Source: Pedococcus sp. 5OH_020
GTDB taxonomy: Bacteria; Actinomycetota; Actinomycetes; Actinomycetales; Dermatophilaceae
Assembly (NCBI RefSeq): GCF_027812955.1
Contig: NZ_JAPYZV010000004.1
Span: forward strand, 248,001-312,000
Direction: 5' to 3'
DNA: 64,000 nucleotides
The notes beneath the pieces are model-generated. The model was not told the origin of the DNA and ran no database searches. It saw only the letters and a list, made by a program, of their open reading frames with translations. Below are positions 6,486-14,438 of the stretch, in pieces. Made by a program: the position numbers and the translations under genes. Every line of letters begins with the position of its first letter. Position 1 is the first letter of the stretch.

Positions 6486-8879
6486 ATGGCCACCTCCACC
6501 ACAACAGCCACGTCGCTGCGCTCCAAGCGCCGCGCTCGGGCCGTGCTGCTGGTCGCCCTACTGTTCCTCCTGGTCGGTGCCGGAGCATCGCTGGACCTCG
6601 GTGAGCACCTCGGCGTGGGCGGCTTCTATGCCCCCGGCGACGAGTCCACGCGGGCCGATGCCGCGCTGAACGTCGGCCTGCCGGCAGGACCGCACAACCT
6701 CGTGGTCCTCGCCCAGGCCAACAACGGAGTAAGCGTGGACTCGGTCGGCGCCAGCGCGGGTGGCCTTGCCCTGACCACGTACCTGACGGGCCAGCAGGGC
6801 ATCTCGTCGGTCGTGTCGTACTGGACCACCAAGGACCCGAGCCTGCGCTCGACCGACCGGCGGACGGCTTTGATCCTGGCGCGGATCACCGGCAACGAGG
6901 ATCAACGCAAGGCCACCCTGCTGCGGCTGCTGCCCCGGATCCACGGTGAGCACGGGGCGCTCTCGCTCAAGCTCGGCGGCCAGCCCGCCGTGGAGCGGGA
7001 GGTGACCACGCGCAGCCAGCAAGACCTGCACCGAATGGAGCTGCTCGCCACCCCGGTCGTGGCCGTCATCCTCGTCCTGGTCTTCGGCAGCCTGGTGGCG
7101 AGCCTACTGCCGCTGGTGATCGGCCTCGCGGCCATCGTGGGCACCCTGGTGACCCTACGCGTGCTGACGATCTTCACCCACGTCTCGATGTACTCCCTCA
7201 ACATCGCCACCGCGCTCAGCCTCGGCATGGCGATCGACTACGGGCTGTTCATCGTGACGCGCTACCGCGAGGAGCTCGACACCGGCGCCTCGGTCTCGTC
7301 TGCAGTGTCCACGACGATGGCGACCGCCGGCAGGACCGTGCTGTTCTCGGCCATGACGGTCGCGCTGTCCCTGGCCTCCGTTCTGGTGTTCCCGCTGTAC
7401 TACCTGCACTCGTTCGCCTACGCCGGTATCGCGGTCGTCGCCTTCGCCGCCCTGAGCGCCGTCGTTGTCCTTCCCGCCGTGCTGACCCTGCTGGGCCGGC
7501 GGATCGACCGCTGGGACGTCCTGAGCGGACTGCGCATCGTGCGCGGCCAGAGCCACGGAGTCCACAGTCCCGTGGGCAAACGCAGGCCGCTGCGGTCGGG
7601 TGGCCGGCTGAGTCGCGCCGGTGTCGGGCGCTGGCACCAGATCGCGATGCTCGTCATGCGCCATCCGGTCCCGTTGCTCGTTGGCGGGGTGATGCTTCTG
7701 CTGGTCCTGGCCATGCCGTTCCGTGGAGTGCAGTATGCCCTGCCCGACGAGTCGAGCCTGCCGAAGAACAGCGAGAGCCATCACGTCAGCCAGGTGTTGA
7801 GCAATGGTTTCCGCCCGTTGGCGACCGACTCGATGTACGTGGTCTCGCCCGGCCATCGGCTCAGTCCCGGGCAGACCCGGGACTACGCGACGGCGGTCTC
7901 AGAGGTGACCGGGGTGTCGCAGGTGCAGTCGTCCGTGGGCACCTTCGTCCGCGGGCACCTGGTAGCTCCAGCCGCGCCACAGGTGGCGGCCCGGTTCGAC
8001 GGCGCCACGGCCTCCTGGCTCAGCGTGGGGCTGCAGGGCGATGCGCAGGGGCTCACCGCACAGGCAGCGGTCAAGCGCGTCCGGTCCGTTGTCGCGCCCG
8101 AACCGGTCCTGGTCGGCGGCAACGCCGCCCATCTCGTCGACACACGCCATACCCTCAGCGGCGCCCTGCCCTGGGCGCTGTCGATCGTCGCCCTCTCCAC
8201 GATGGTGCTGCTCTTCCTGTTCACCGGAAGCGTCGTGATCCCCGTCAAGGCTGTGCTGATGAGCCTGCTCAGCCTGACAGCGACCTTTGGCGCAGTGGTC
8301 TGGATCTTCCAGGAGGGGCACCTGCGATGGCTGCTCGGCGACTTCCAGACCAACGGCGCGCTCGAGATGACGACCCCGATTCTGTTGTTCACCCTAGCCT
8401 TCGGGCTCTCGATCGACTACGAGCTCTTTCTCCTCTCACGCATCAAAGAGGAGTACAGCAGGCTCAGGGACAACACAGCCGCGGTTGCCAACGGGCTGGA
8501 ACGCACCGGGCGACTGGTCACCTACGCAGCGCTTCTCTTCGTGATCGTCATGGTCAGCTTCGCCGCCTCGGGACTCAGTGTCCTGAAGCTGGTCGGCGTC
8601 GGCCTGGGGCTCGCGGTCTTCATGGACGCGACGGTGGTCCGGGCGATCCTCGTGCCGGCCGTCATGCGGCTCGCGGGCACCGCCAACTGGTGGGCACCGG
8701 GCCCCTTGCGAGCGCTGCACCAGCGCATCGGACTGCGCGAGGGGCCTGCCTCACCTGCCGTCCTCGGAGCCAGTAGCGAAGCCGGCGGGCAGCACCTCCG
8801 ATCGATGCGCCCGAAGGACGACATCCCACAGCTGACCTTCCAGTCACGACCACTAGGAGCAGACCATGGACCCGCGTAA
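6486..8879 (+). CDS. MMPL/RND-family lipid transporter
   Basis: The ATG at 6486 lies two bases after the hydrolase stop and gives 797 residues; an in-frame upstream start would overlap that gene. The protein has the duplicated RND/MMPL layout: TM1 near residues 16-37, an extracytoplasmic domain, a six-helix block with LGMAIDYGLFIVTRYREE, a second extracytoplasmic domain, and a second helix block with LSIDYELFLLSRIKEEY. The paired D-Y motifs are the proton-relay signature of MMPL proteins, which export lipids and lipid-linked metabolites using the proton gradient. Its place inside the operon suggests that it exports the product and that the product is lipophilic. The 3' end overlaps the next gene by 14 bases. 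Confidence 0.85.
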   Translation: MATSTTTATSLRSKRRARAVLLVALLFLLVGAGASLDLGEHLGVGGFYAPGDESTRADAALNVGLPAGPHNLVVLAQANNGVSVDSVGASAGGLALTTYLTGQQGISSVVSYWTTKDPSLRSTDRRTALILARITGNEDQRKATLLRLLPRIHGEHGALSLKLGGQPAVEREVTTRSQQDLHRMELLATPVVAVILVLVFGSLVASLLPLVIGLAAIVGTLVTLRVLTIFTHVSMYSLNIATALSLGMAIDYGLFIVTRYREELDTGASVSSAVSTTMATAGRTVLFSAMTVALSLASVLVFPLYYLHSFAYAGIAVVAFAALSAVVVLPAVLTLLGRRIDRWDVLSGLRIVRGQSHGVHSPVGKRRPLRSGGRLSRAGVGRWHQIAMLVMRHPVPLLVGGVMLLLVLAMPFRGVQYALPDESSLPKNSESHHVSQVLSNGFRPLATDSMYVVSPGHRLSPGQTRDYATAVSEVTGVSQVQSSVGTFVRGHLVAPAAPQVAARFDGATASWLSVGLQGDAQGLTAQAAVKRVRSVVAPEPVLVGGNAAHLVDTRHTLSGALPWALSIVALSTMVLLFLFTGSVVIPVKAVLMSLLSLTATFGAVVWIFQEGHLRWLLGDFQTNGALEMTTPILLFTLAFGLSIDYELFLLSRIKEEYSRLRDNTAAVANGLERTGRLVTYAALLFVIVMVSFAASGLSVLKLVGVGLGLAVFMDATVVRAILVPAVMRLAGTANWWAPGPLRALHQRIGLREGPASPAVLGASSEAGGQHLRSMRPKDDIPQLTFQSRPLGADHGPA

Positions 8880-9384
8880 CCTCTTCTTCACCCCGACCAC
8901 CTACCGGTTGATCCGGTCGGAGTACCTCGCCGGCCTGGTGGTCTGCACCGCGCTCGCCCTGACCCATGTCGGGCAGCTGCGCTGGCCAGTGTTCGTCGGG
9001 CTGTTCCTCTACATCGACGTGATCGGTTACCTGCCCGGGGTCATCGCGCACAAGCGTTACCGGACCGCCTACCTGCCTCGCGTGTACTACGTGCTGTACA
9101 ACACCATGCACAGCCTGACCAGTGCCAGCATCGTGGCCGGCCTCTGGTGCCTGTTGGTCCGCCCCGAGTGGGCGCTGTTGGCCCTGCCGCTGCACCTGTT
9201 CGGTGACCGGGCCCTGTTCGGCAACTTCTACAAGTCTTTCGGCATCGAGTTCGAGCCGAGCGCGCACCCGGACTACGCGCAGGCCAAGCCGCTGCTGGAT
9301 CGCCCGCGCCGGACCCTGACCATTGCCGCGTCCGCCCGGTCGGACGGGCTCGCCACCGTGGCCGCAGCCTCGAAGGTGGCATGA
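8866..9384 (+). CDS. Small His-containing integral membrane protein, candidate N-N bond former
   Basis: The 172-residue protein has about four hydrophobic segments (roughly residues 20-34, 41-60, 86-98, 102-113) and a soluble C-terminal tail. Polar residues sit at helix ends: His34, Asp51, His62, His82, His110 and Asp114 in LHLFGDRALFGN. That could be a metal-binding or catalytic set in the membrane. The gene overlaps the MMPL gene by 14 bases and the aminoacyl transferase by four, so it is tightly coupled to the latter. In valanimycin biosynthesis a membrane protein, VlmO, turns the O-seryl hydroxylamine into the hydrazine. Homology of this protein to VlmO could not be tested here. Function is therefore inference, and the family was not recognised with certainty. 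Confidence 0.55.
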   Translation: MDPRNLFFTPTTYRLIRSEYLAGLVVCTALALTHVGQLRWPVFVGLFLYIDVIGYLPGVIAHKRYRTAYLPRVYYVLYNTMHSLTSASIVAGLWCLLVRPEWALLALPLHLFGDRALFGNFYKSFGIEFEPSAHPDYAQAKPLLDRPRRTLTIAASARSDGLATVAAASKVA

Positions 9385-10400
9385 TGAGCGCCGTCCCGCT
9401 GCTCGACGGGAGCGAGCTGCTGGGCACGCTGCGCAGGCAGGCGCAGAACCCGTCCTCGTTCCTGGCTCTCAACGACGGGAACGAGTTCTTCCGCGCAGCC
9501 GGTATCGACGGGGTCGTCGCCTACCGCTCGATCGGCCGCCGGTACTGGGTCCAGTTCGCCGGGCCCTGCGCGGCGGCGAACGAGCGGGTACACCTGTGGC
9601 GGCTGTTCCTCGACGCGGCCGACGCCGCCAACCGCCGGGTGATCGGCGTGCAGCTGCACGCCGACGACGCCAGGGCAGCGGTGGACACCGGGTTCACGGT
9701 GAACCAGTTCGGCTCGTCGTACAGCATCGACCTGTCCGACTTCACGCTGAAAGGCCACGCCTTCGTCAAGACCCGCAACATGATCATGCGGTCCCGGCGT
9801 GAGGGCGTCACCATCGCTGAAGCAGGAGTCGACGTGCCGGACGACGAGGCGCTGGACGCCGAGCTGCGCCGGATCGACCACACCTGGCTGCGGAACAAGG
9901 GCTGGCACACCCGCGAGCTCACCTTCCTGGTCGGTCAGCGAGGGGGCCGGTTCCAGTCCGCGCGGCGACTCTTCGTCGCGCGCCGGGAGGGAGCGGTGGT
10001 CGGCTACGTCTCCTACTCCCCGGTCTTCGGCGACCGACCGGGGTGGCTGTACGACCTCACCCGCCGCGGCCCGGACGCACCTCCTGGAGTGATCGAGCAC
10101 ATCTTCTTCGAGGCCGCGCAGCGGCTCGCGGCCGACGGAGCCGCGTGGCTGCACCTCGGGCTCACCCCCTTCGTCGGGCTCGACGCCGAGCACACGCTCC
10201 AGGGTGGATCCCACGCGGTCGTGGACCGGCTGATGCACTGGATCGGCAGCAACGGGTCCTGGCTCTACCCGTCGGCCGGACAGGTCGCGTTCAAGCTCAA
10301 GTGGCGGCCCCAGCTGACCACTCCGGAGTACGTCGCCGTGCCGGGGCGTCCTCGACTACGCGACGGGCTCAGCCTGGCCCGCGCGACGAATGCGCTGTGA
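9381..10400 (+). CDS. DUF2156/MprF-type aminoacyl-tRNA-dependent transferase (VlmA-like)
   Basis: The 339-residue soluble protein matches the C-terminal catalytic domain of phosphatidylglycerol lysyltransferases (DUF2156, tandem GNAT fold). Visible family traits are KTRNMIMRSRREGV near residues 131-144, LFVARREGAVVGYVSY near 196-211, and GWLYDLTRRGPDAPPGVIEH starting at 221, followed by WLHLGLTPF. The multi-pass flippase half of MprF is absent. Soluble members include VlmA, which moves serine from seryl-tRNA onto an alkylhydroxylamine oxygen. With an N-hydroxylase pair in the same operon, that role fits here. Which aminoacyl-tRNA is used cannot be read, and no extra seryl-tRNA synthetase is encoded nearby. 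The ATG overlaps the previous stop as ATGA. Aminoacylation of a lipid head group is the alternative. Confidence 0.7.
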   Translation: MMSAVPLLDGSELLGTLRRQAQNPSSFLALNDGNEFFRAAGIDGVVAYRSIGRRYWVQFAGPCAAANERVHLWRLFLDAADAANRRVIGVQLHADDARAAVDTGFTVNQFGSSYSIDLSDFTLKGHAFVKTRNMIMRSRREGVTIAEAGVDVPDDEALDAELRRIDHTWLRNKGWHTRELTFLVGQRGGRFQSARRLFVARREGAVVGYVSYSPVFGDRPGWLYDLTRRGPDAPPGVIEHIFFEAAQRLAADGAAWLHLGLTPFVGLDAEHTLQGGSHAVVDRLMHWIGSNGSWLYPSAGQVAFKLKWRPQLTTPEYVAVPGRPRLRDGLSLARATNAL

Positions 10401-11815
10401 CTCCATGCCTGATCTGATCGAGCCCGAGACAGCACCTATCTGGTGGTGGGGGACAGCGACGACCCCCCTGCGGCCGAGCCTGGCCGGGGACGCGAAGGCC
10501 GACGTCCTGGTCGTCGGCGCCGGACTGGCCGGCACGGCGACCGCGTACTTCCTCGCGCGACAGCGGCCAGACCTGGAGGTACTTCTGATCGACGCCAGCC
10601 AGGTCGGACTGGGCGCCACCGGGCGGAGCACCGGCATCGTCGGGCCGGGCCTGAGCGCGCCGCTGCGTTCGATGCGCCGCCGCTATGGCGACCCGGTGAC
10701 CGCCGCCGCGTTCGCAAGCACGGTGGCCGGTGTCACGGAGCTCGGCCGGCTGATCCAGTCGGAGCGGATCGACTGCGACGCCCGGTTCGAGCGGCAGACG
10801 ATCTGCGCCCTGACCAGCCAGCAGGAGCGCCGGATGCGCCGGCACACGGCGGATCTTCGCGACCTGGGTCTCTCCGGCCGATGGCTCGCTGCGGGCGACC
10901 TGCGCCGCAGCGTCGGAGGGTTCTACCGGGCCGGTTTCGCCTACGACGACGTTCTTCTCGTCGACCCCTACCGGTTGGTCACCGGCCTGGCGGCCGCGGC
11001 AGAGCGGCGCGGCGTCCGAGTCCTCGAGCGCACCCGCGTCCACCGCATCCAGCCGGATGGCGACCAGGTCCTCGCGCACACCCCGGCAGGCACCATCCGG
11101 GCCGGACAGGTCCTCCTCGCGGTGGACGGCTACGGCGACGAGCTCAACCCTCACCCGTCGTCGGTCGTCCCGCTGCGCACACATGTCGTCGCCACCGCGC
11201 CGCTGACACCGGTGGAGCGGGAAGCATTGGGCTGGAACGGCTTCGGCGGCGTCATCGACCAGCGCAACTTCTTCAGCTACTACCGCCTGGGTGTCGATGA
11301 CCGGCTGATCTTCGGCGGGGGACCGGCACTGGTCGCCAGTGGAGACCCACGCCGTGACGCCCTCGGGTCTGCAGCCGTGTTCCGGCGCGTCGTGGAGGAG
11401 ATGCACCAGCGGTTCCCAGCGGTGCGCGACGTCCCCGTCGAAGCCCGGTGGTCGGGCCTGACCGGTGCCACGCTCGACCGGCTGCCCATCGTCGGTCCGG
11501 TAGGGGGCTCGTGGGGGGGGCTGCCGGGTGCACTTCGCGGGTGGCTGGTGCGGCCACGGGCTCGCGATGTGCGTCTCCACCGCGCTGCGCTACAGCAACG
11601 TGCTCGCCGGTGGGGGGTCGCCTACCGACGCGTTGCCGTGGTCGCGCAGCAGCACGGCGGGCGTCCCCTCCGCGTTGCTGCCCTCCCGCGGGCTGCCCGC
11701 CTACCTGCGGGCGATGGACCTACAGGACCGCGTCTCGCTCGCCCTGTCGCCGCATCACCCGGCCCTTGCTGTGCGGCCGTCAGCCCTCTCGACCCATACG
11801 AGGAGATCGTCATGA
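10390..11815 (+). pseudogene. FAD-dependent amine/amino-acid oxidase (DAO family), frameshifted in a G8 run
   Basis: The N-terminal 374 or so residues read in one frame: Rossmann motif VVGAGLAGTATAYFLA near 41-56 and a late RWSGLTGATLDRLPIVGPV motif typical of DAO oxidases. At a run of eight G (11513-11520) the frame breaks. The expected C-terminal motif VHFAGGWCGHGLAM continues in the next frame from 11528 and stops at TGA 11813-11815. That stop overlaps the next gene's ATG as ATGA, which shows that the second frame is the genuine end. With seven G the gene would be whole. As written, translation would run on into the isomerase gene to give an odd 701-residue fusion. Start may be 10390 or 10405. 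The enzyme could oxidise an amine or hydrazine intermediate. The shift may be a sequencing error, a true mutation or a phase-variable tract. Confidence 0.75.
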
Positions 11816-12495
11816 AGACCGACTACCTGCCCCTCATGCTCGAGGAGAGCCGAGACCTGGCAACGCTGCTCGACGCCCTCGACGACGCGCAGTGGCACGC
11901 GTCCTCACTGTGTGCGGGGTGGCGGGTCAAGGACGTGGTCGCACACATGGCGGTCGGTCACTCCATGTCCGTCCTGGCGTTCGGGGCCGCTGTGGCGCGG
12001 CACCGGTTCTCCGTGGACGCGACCTCGCTGACGCTGGCGAGGTCATTCGCGGAACGGCACTCGGAGCGGCAGGTGCTGGATCTGTTCGTCGCCGGGACCA
12101 GCGGACCGCCACGTGCCTCCGCGCGGTTCGTCCCCGTCCACGAGCTGTTCACCGACCACCTCGTGCACCACCAGGACATCCGGCGCCCCCTCGGTTTGCA
12201 CCGCGAGATCCCGTCAGGCCGCCTGCTGGCGGCGTTGGAGTCGCTGCCCCGGCTGAGCTCGCGCATCGGCAGCCGCAAGCGGATGTCGGGCCTGAGGGTG
12301 GTGGCGAGTGATGTCGAGTTCGACTCAGGCGCGAGCGGACCCGAGCTGAGGGGACCGGCCGAGGCCCTGGTGATGACGCTGACCGGTCGCCGTGCAGCGC
12401 TCGAGGAGCTTAGCGGCCCCGGCGTCGAGGTCCTCGCCACGAGGGTGTCCGGCTCGCCGCACCGGCTGGGCTCCAGTCCCGCCCCACGCGCCTGA
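11812..12495 (+). CDS. Maleylpyruvate isomerase-family (mycothiol-dependent, DinB-like) protein
   Basis: The 227-residue protein shows the TIGR03083-type pattern. An N-terminal helix bundle carries WHASSLCAGWRVKDVVAHMA, where Cys-x-Gly-Trp and the His of VAHMA are typical. A second helix has ELFTDHLVHHQDIRRPLG, whose histidines complete the three-His zinc site of DinB-fold proteins. Family members use mycothiol as cofactor for isomerisation, conjugation or detoxification. In this operon it may process or detoxify a reactive intermediate such as a hydrazine, azo or epoxide species; that is inference. Its ATG at 11812 overlaps the oxidase stop. In the uncorrected sequence it lies in the same frame as the start of the oxidase gene, so the two appear fused. 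Confidence 0.75.
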   Translation: MKTDYLPLMLEESRDLATLLDALDDAQWHASSLCAGWRVKDVVAHMAVGHSMSVLAFGAAVARHRFSVDATSLTLARSFAERHSERQVLDLFVAGTSGPPRASARFVPVHELFTDHLVHHQDIRRPLGLHREIPSGRLLAALESLPRLSSRIGSRKRMSGLRVVASDVEFDSGASGPELRGPAEALVMTLTGRRAALEELSGPGVEVLATRVSGSPHRLGSSPAPRA

Positions 12496-12565
12496 CCGCA
12501 CGCCACCAGACCTCACCGCCGAGCCCCGCCCACCCGACACCACCCGACCAGAACAGGAACTTCTC

Positions 12566-13048
12566 ATGCGCACCATACGACTTCGCACGGCACTTCGCGC
12601 CGGGCTGGTGATGCTCGTCCTCGAGGCCGTCACGATCGGCGTCCAGGCTCTCTTCTTCCCGATGTACTTCTACCAGAAGTTCCTCTTCGGACGCGGCTGG
12701 GTCGCGATGATGCCGCCTTACAACGAGCACATCACCCGAGACCTCGGGGCGCTGTACCTCGGCTTCGGCGTCGTCCTCGGGTATGCCGCGGTCAAGATGT
12801 CACGAGACCTGTTCAACGGTGCGGTGGCAAGCTTCGTCGTGGCCACGATCCCGCACATGACCTTCCACGCCGCCCACACCGACATGGCGCCGCAGCTGCT
12901 GGACAAGGTCCTTCAGGTGGGGGCCCTCGCCCTCACGGTCGCTCTGGGGCTCGCGATGATGTACCTCGGGCGGGGGTACTTCCGGTCGAGCGATGCCACG
13001 ACTGCCCCTGCGCAGGCCCACACGTCGACTCAGGGCGCCCTCCGGTGA
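12566..13048 (+). CDS. Four-helix integral membrane protein of unknown function
   Basis: The ATG at 12566 follows a GGAA ribosome site; longer upstream reading overlaps the isomerase gene and looks random. The 160-residue product has about four transmembrane helices (near 11-30, 52-72, 82-98 and 112-132) and a hydrophilic tail rich in Ala and Thr. Between helices it holds YNEHITRDLGALYLGFG and HMTFHAAHTD, with several His and acidic residues that could bind a metal or ligand. It resembles small uncharacterised actinobacterial membrane proteins. It could help export or anchor enzymes, or be an alternative candidate for the membrane-bound N-N forming step. It overlaps the following monooxygenase gene by four bases. 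No specific function is recognised. Confidence 0.6.
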   Translation: MRTIRLRTALRAGLVMLVLEAVTIGVQALFFPMYFYQKFLFGRGWVAMMPPYNEHITRDLGALYLGFGVVLGYAAVKMSRDLFNGAVASFVVATIPHMTFHAAHTDMAPQLLDKVLQVGALALTVALGLAMMYLGRGYFRSSDATTAPAQAHTSTQGALR

Positions 13049-14358
13049 CCGGTCCCAGCCCCTCGCTGGACACCCAGCCCTTCGACGTCGTCATCGTGGG
13101 CGGCCGGGTCGCCGGATGCGCCATGGCGATCAGGTTGGCCCGGTCCGGGCTGTCGGTGGCACTCGTGGAGCGGGACCCGGTCCCCAGCGAGACGCTGTCG
13201 ACCCACCTGATCCAGGATGTGTCGCTCTTCGCGGAGCTGGGCGTGCTCGGTGAGGTGATGGCCTGCGGCGCACCGCCGCTGCGTGAGGTCAGCATCCATC
13301 TGGAGGATGCCGACCTGTCGGCAGCGACGGCGGACCGGCCCTGGCTGTGCCTACGCCGGATCTCGCTGGACGCGGTGCTCCACCGCGCCGCGCGGGACGC
13401 CGGCGCCGAGGTGTTCGCGCAGACGGCCGTGGTGGACGCACTGTGGTCCGGTGGGCGGGTCAACGGCGTCGTCGCGCAGCGGCCGGACGGCACCCGAGTC
13501 GCACTCAGCGCACGCATCGTCGTCGGCGCCGACGGCCGCAACTCAACGGTGGCCAGGCTGGTGGGCGCCGAGCGCTACGACGTGCGGCCGAACGAGCGGA
13601 CGGCATTCTGGGGGTACTTCGCCGGTATCCCGATGCCCAACGTCTTCCACCTGGCGCGGCGTGGGCGGGACATGATCCTGGTGGCACCGTGTGATGACGG
13701 CATGACGCTCGTGGCCGGGCAACCGCCCCTGGACGACCACCGGGACTGGCGTGACCCCTCAGTGCTGGTGTCGGTCGCCAGTCAGCTCATCGGGCCGCTG
13801 AGGGGCACCATCGACGAGTCCAAGCTCGTGGGGGGCATGCGCAGCGTCCGCCGGATGGACGGGTTCTTCCGTCCAGGAGCCGGGCCGGGCTGGGCTCTGG
13901 TCGGAGACGCCGGTCACTTCAAGGACATCGTGGTCGGACAGGGGATCTGCGACGCCCTCCGTCAGGCGCGAGGGCTGTCCCGCTGCCTCACCAAGGAGTC
14001 GCTCCGGGACCCTGCACGGCTCGACCCGGCCCTGAACTCCTGGTGGCGCGAGCGGGACGCCGATGCCCGGCCGATGTCCTGGCTCGCCCAGGATCTCGGC
14101 CGGGTGCAGACGACGGTGTTGGACCACGAGCTCCTGCGGGTGCTCGCAGGGTCGACCCGGCATCGGCGGCACTTGCAGGACGTGCTCGCCCGCCACCGCC
14201 GGCCTGCTCATGTCGTCGGCCGCGCCGTGCAGAGCCAGGCGCTGGCCAGAGCGGCGCTGCGCGCATCGAGAGCCGACCTGCGGGACGCCGTCAGCGGAGC
14301 CCTCGGGAGGGAGCGCGACCGTCTGTCCGTGGGCCGCCGGGCGACCTTTGACACCTGA
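13045..14358 (+). CDS. FAD-dependent monooxygenase, PHBH fold
   Basis: The gene starts with GTG at 13045, overlapping the previous stop as GTGA. The 437-residue product shows the three marks of the p-hydroxybenzoate hydroxylase/geranylgeranyl reductase superfamily: a dinucleotide motif FDVVIVGGRVAGCAMA near the N-terminus, a central GADGRNSTVARLVG, and the late GWALVGDAGHFKDIVVGQG with the FAD-ribityl Asp. The C-terminal 90 residues are an Arg-rich helical extension. Relatives hydroxylate, epoxidise, halogenate or saturate lipophilic substrates. As the last gene of the operon it may tailor the alkyl chain or oxidise the N-N unit in place of a VlmB-type diiron oxidase; this is speculation. It should reduce its own flavin with NAD(P)H. 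Confidence 0.8.
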   Translation: MTGPSPSLDTQPFDVVIVGGRVAGCAMAIRLARSGLSVALVERDPVPSETLSTHLIQDVSLFAELGVLGEVMACGAPPLREVSIHLEDADLSAATADRPWLCLRRISLDAVLHRAARDAGAEVFAQTAVVDALWSGGRVNGVVAQRPDGTRVALSARIVVGADGRNSTVARLVGAERYDVRPNERTAFWGYFAGIPMPNVFHLARRGRDMILVAPCDDGMTLVAGQPPLDDHRDWRDPSVLVSVASQLIGPLRGTIDESKLVGGMRSVRRMDGFFRPGAGPGWALVGDAGHFKDIVVGQGICDALRQARGLSRCLTKESLRDPARLDPALNSWWRERDADARPMSWLAQDLGRVQTTVLDHELLRVLAGSTRHRRHLQDVLARHRRPAHVVGRAVQSQALARAALRASRADLRDAVSGALGRERDRLSVGRRATFDT

Positions 14359-14438
14359 GCGATCGACTCCTGTATCAGGCGAGGTTCGCGGACCCTCCTT
14401 CCGACGATGGGCCGCGACGACCAGCCGAGGAGGTCAGA

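Larger units (their letters stand above)
1032..14358 (+). other. Candidate azoxy/hydrazine-type (N-N bond) alkyl metabolite gene cluster
   Basis: Thirteen co-directional genes with mostly overlapping stops and starts form one likely operon. Established valanimycin chemistry uses an acyl-CoA-dehydrogenase-fold amine N-hydroxylase (VlmH), a flavin reductase (VlmR), an aminoacyl-tRNA-dependent transferase (VlmA), a membrane protein that forms the N-N bond (VlmO) and a diiron oxidase (VlmB). Counterparts for the first three are visible here by domain, and two small membrane proteins are candidates for the fourth. The fatty-acyl reductase plus class III aminotransferase would supply a long-chain alkylamine, as in tambjamine-type amine tails. 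An MMPL exporter suggests a lipid-like product. No carrier protein, acyl ligase, PKS or NRPS gene lies in the window, so the acyl donor probably comes from primary metabolism. The pathway assignment is inference. Confidence 0.55.

Noticed and set aside
10390-12495. A single 701-residue oxidase-isomerase fusion protein
   Set aside because: The middle 97 codons have no domain character, and the expected oxidase C-terminus is in the next frame with a stop that overlaps the isomerase ATG. A frameshift is the better reading.
1032-14358. A polyketide or nonribosomal peptide cluster
   Set aside because: No ketosynthase, adenylation, condensation or carrier-protein domain is encoded in the window.
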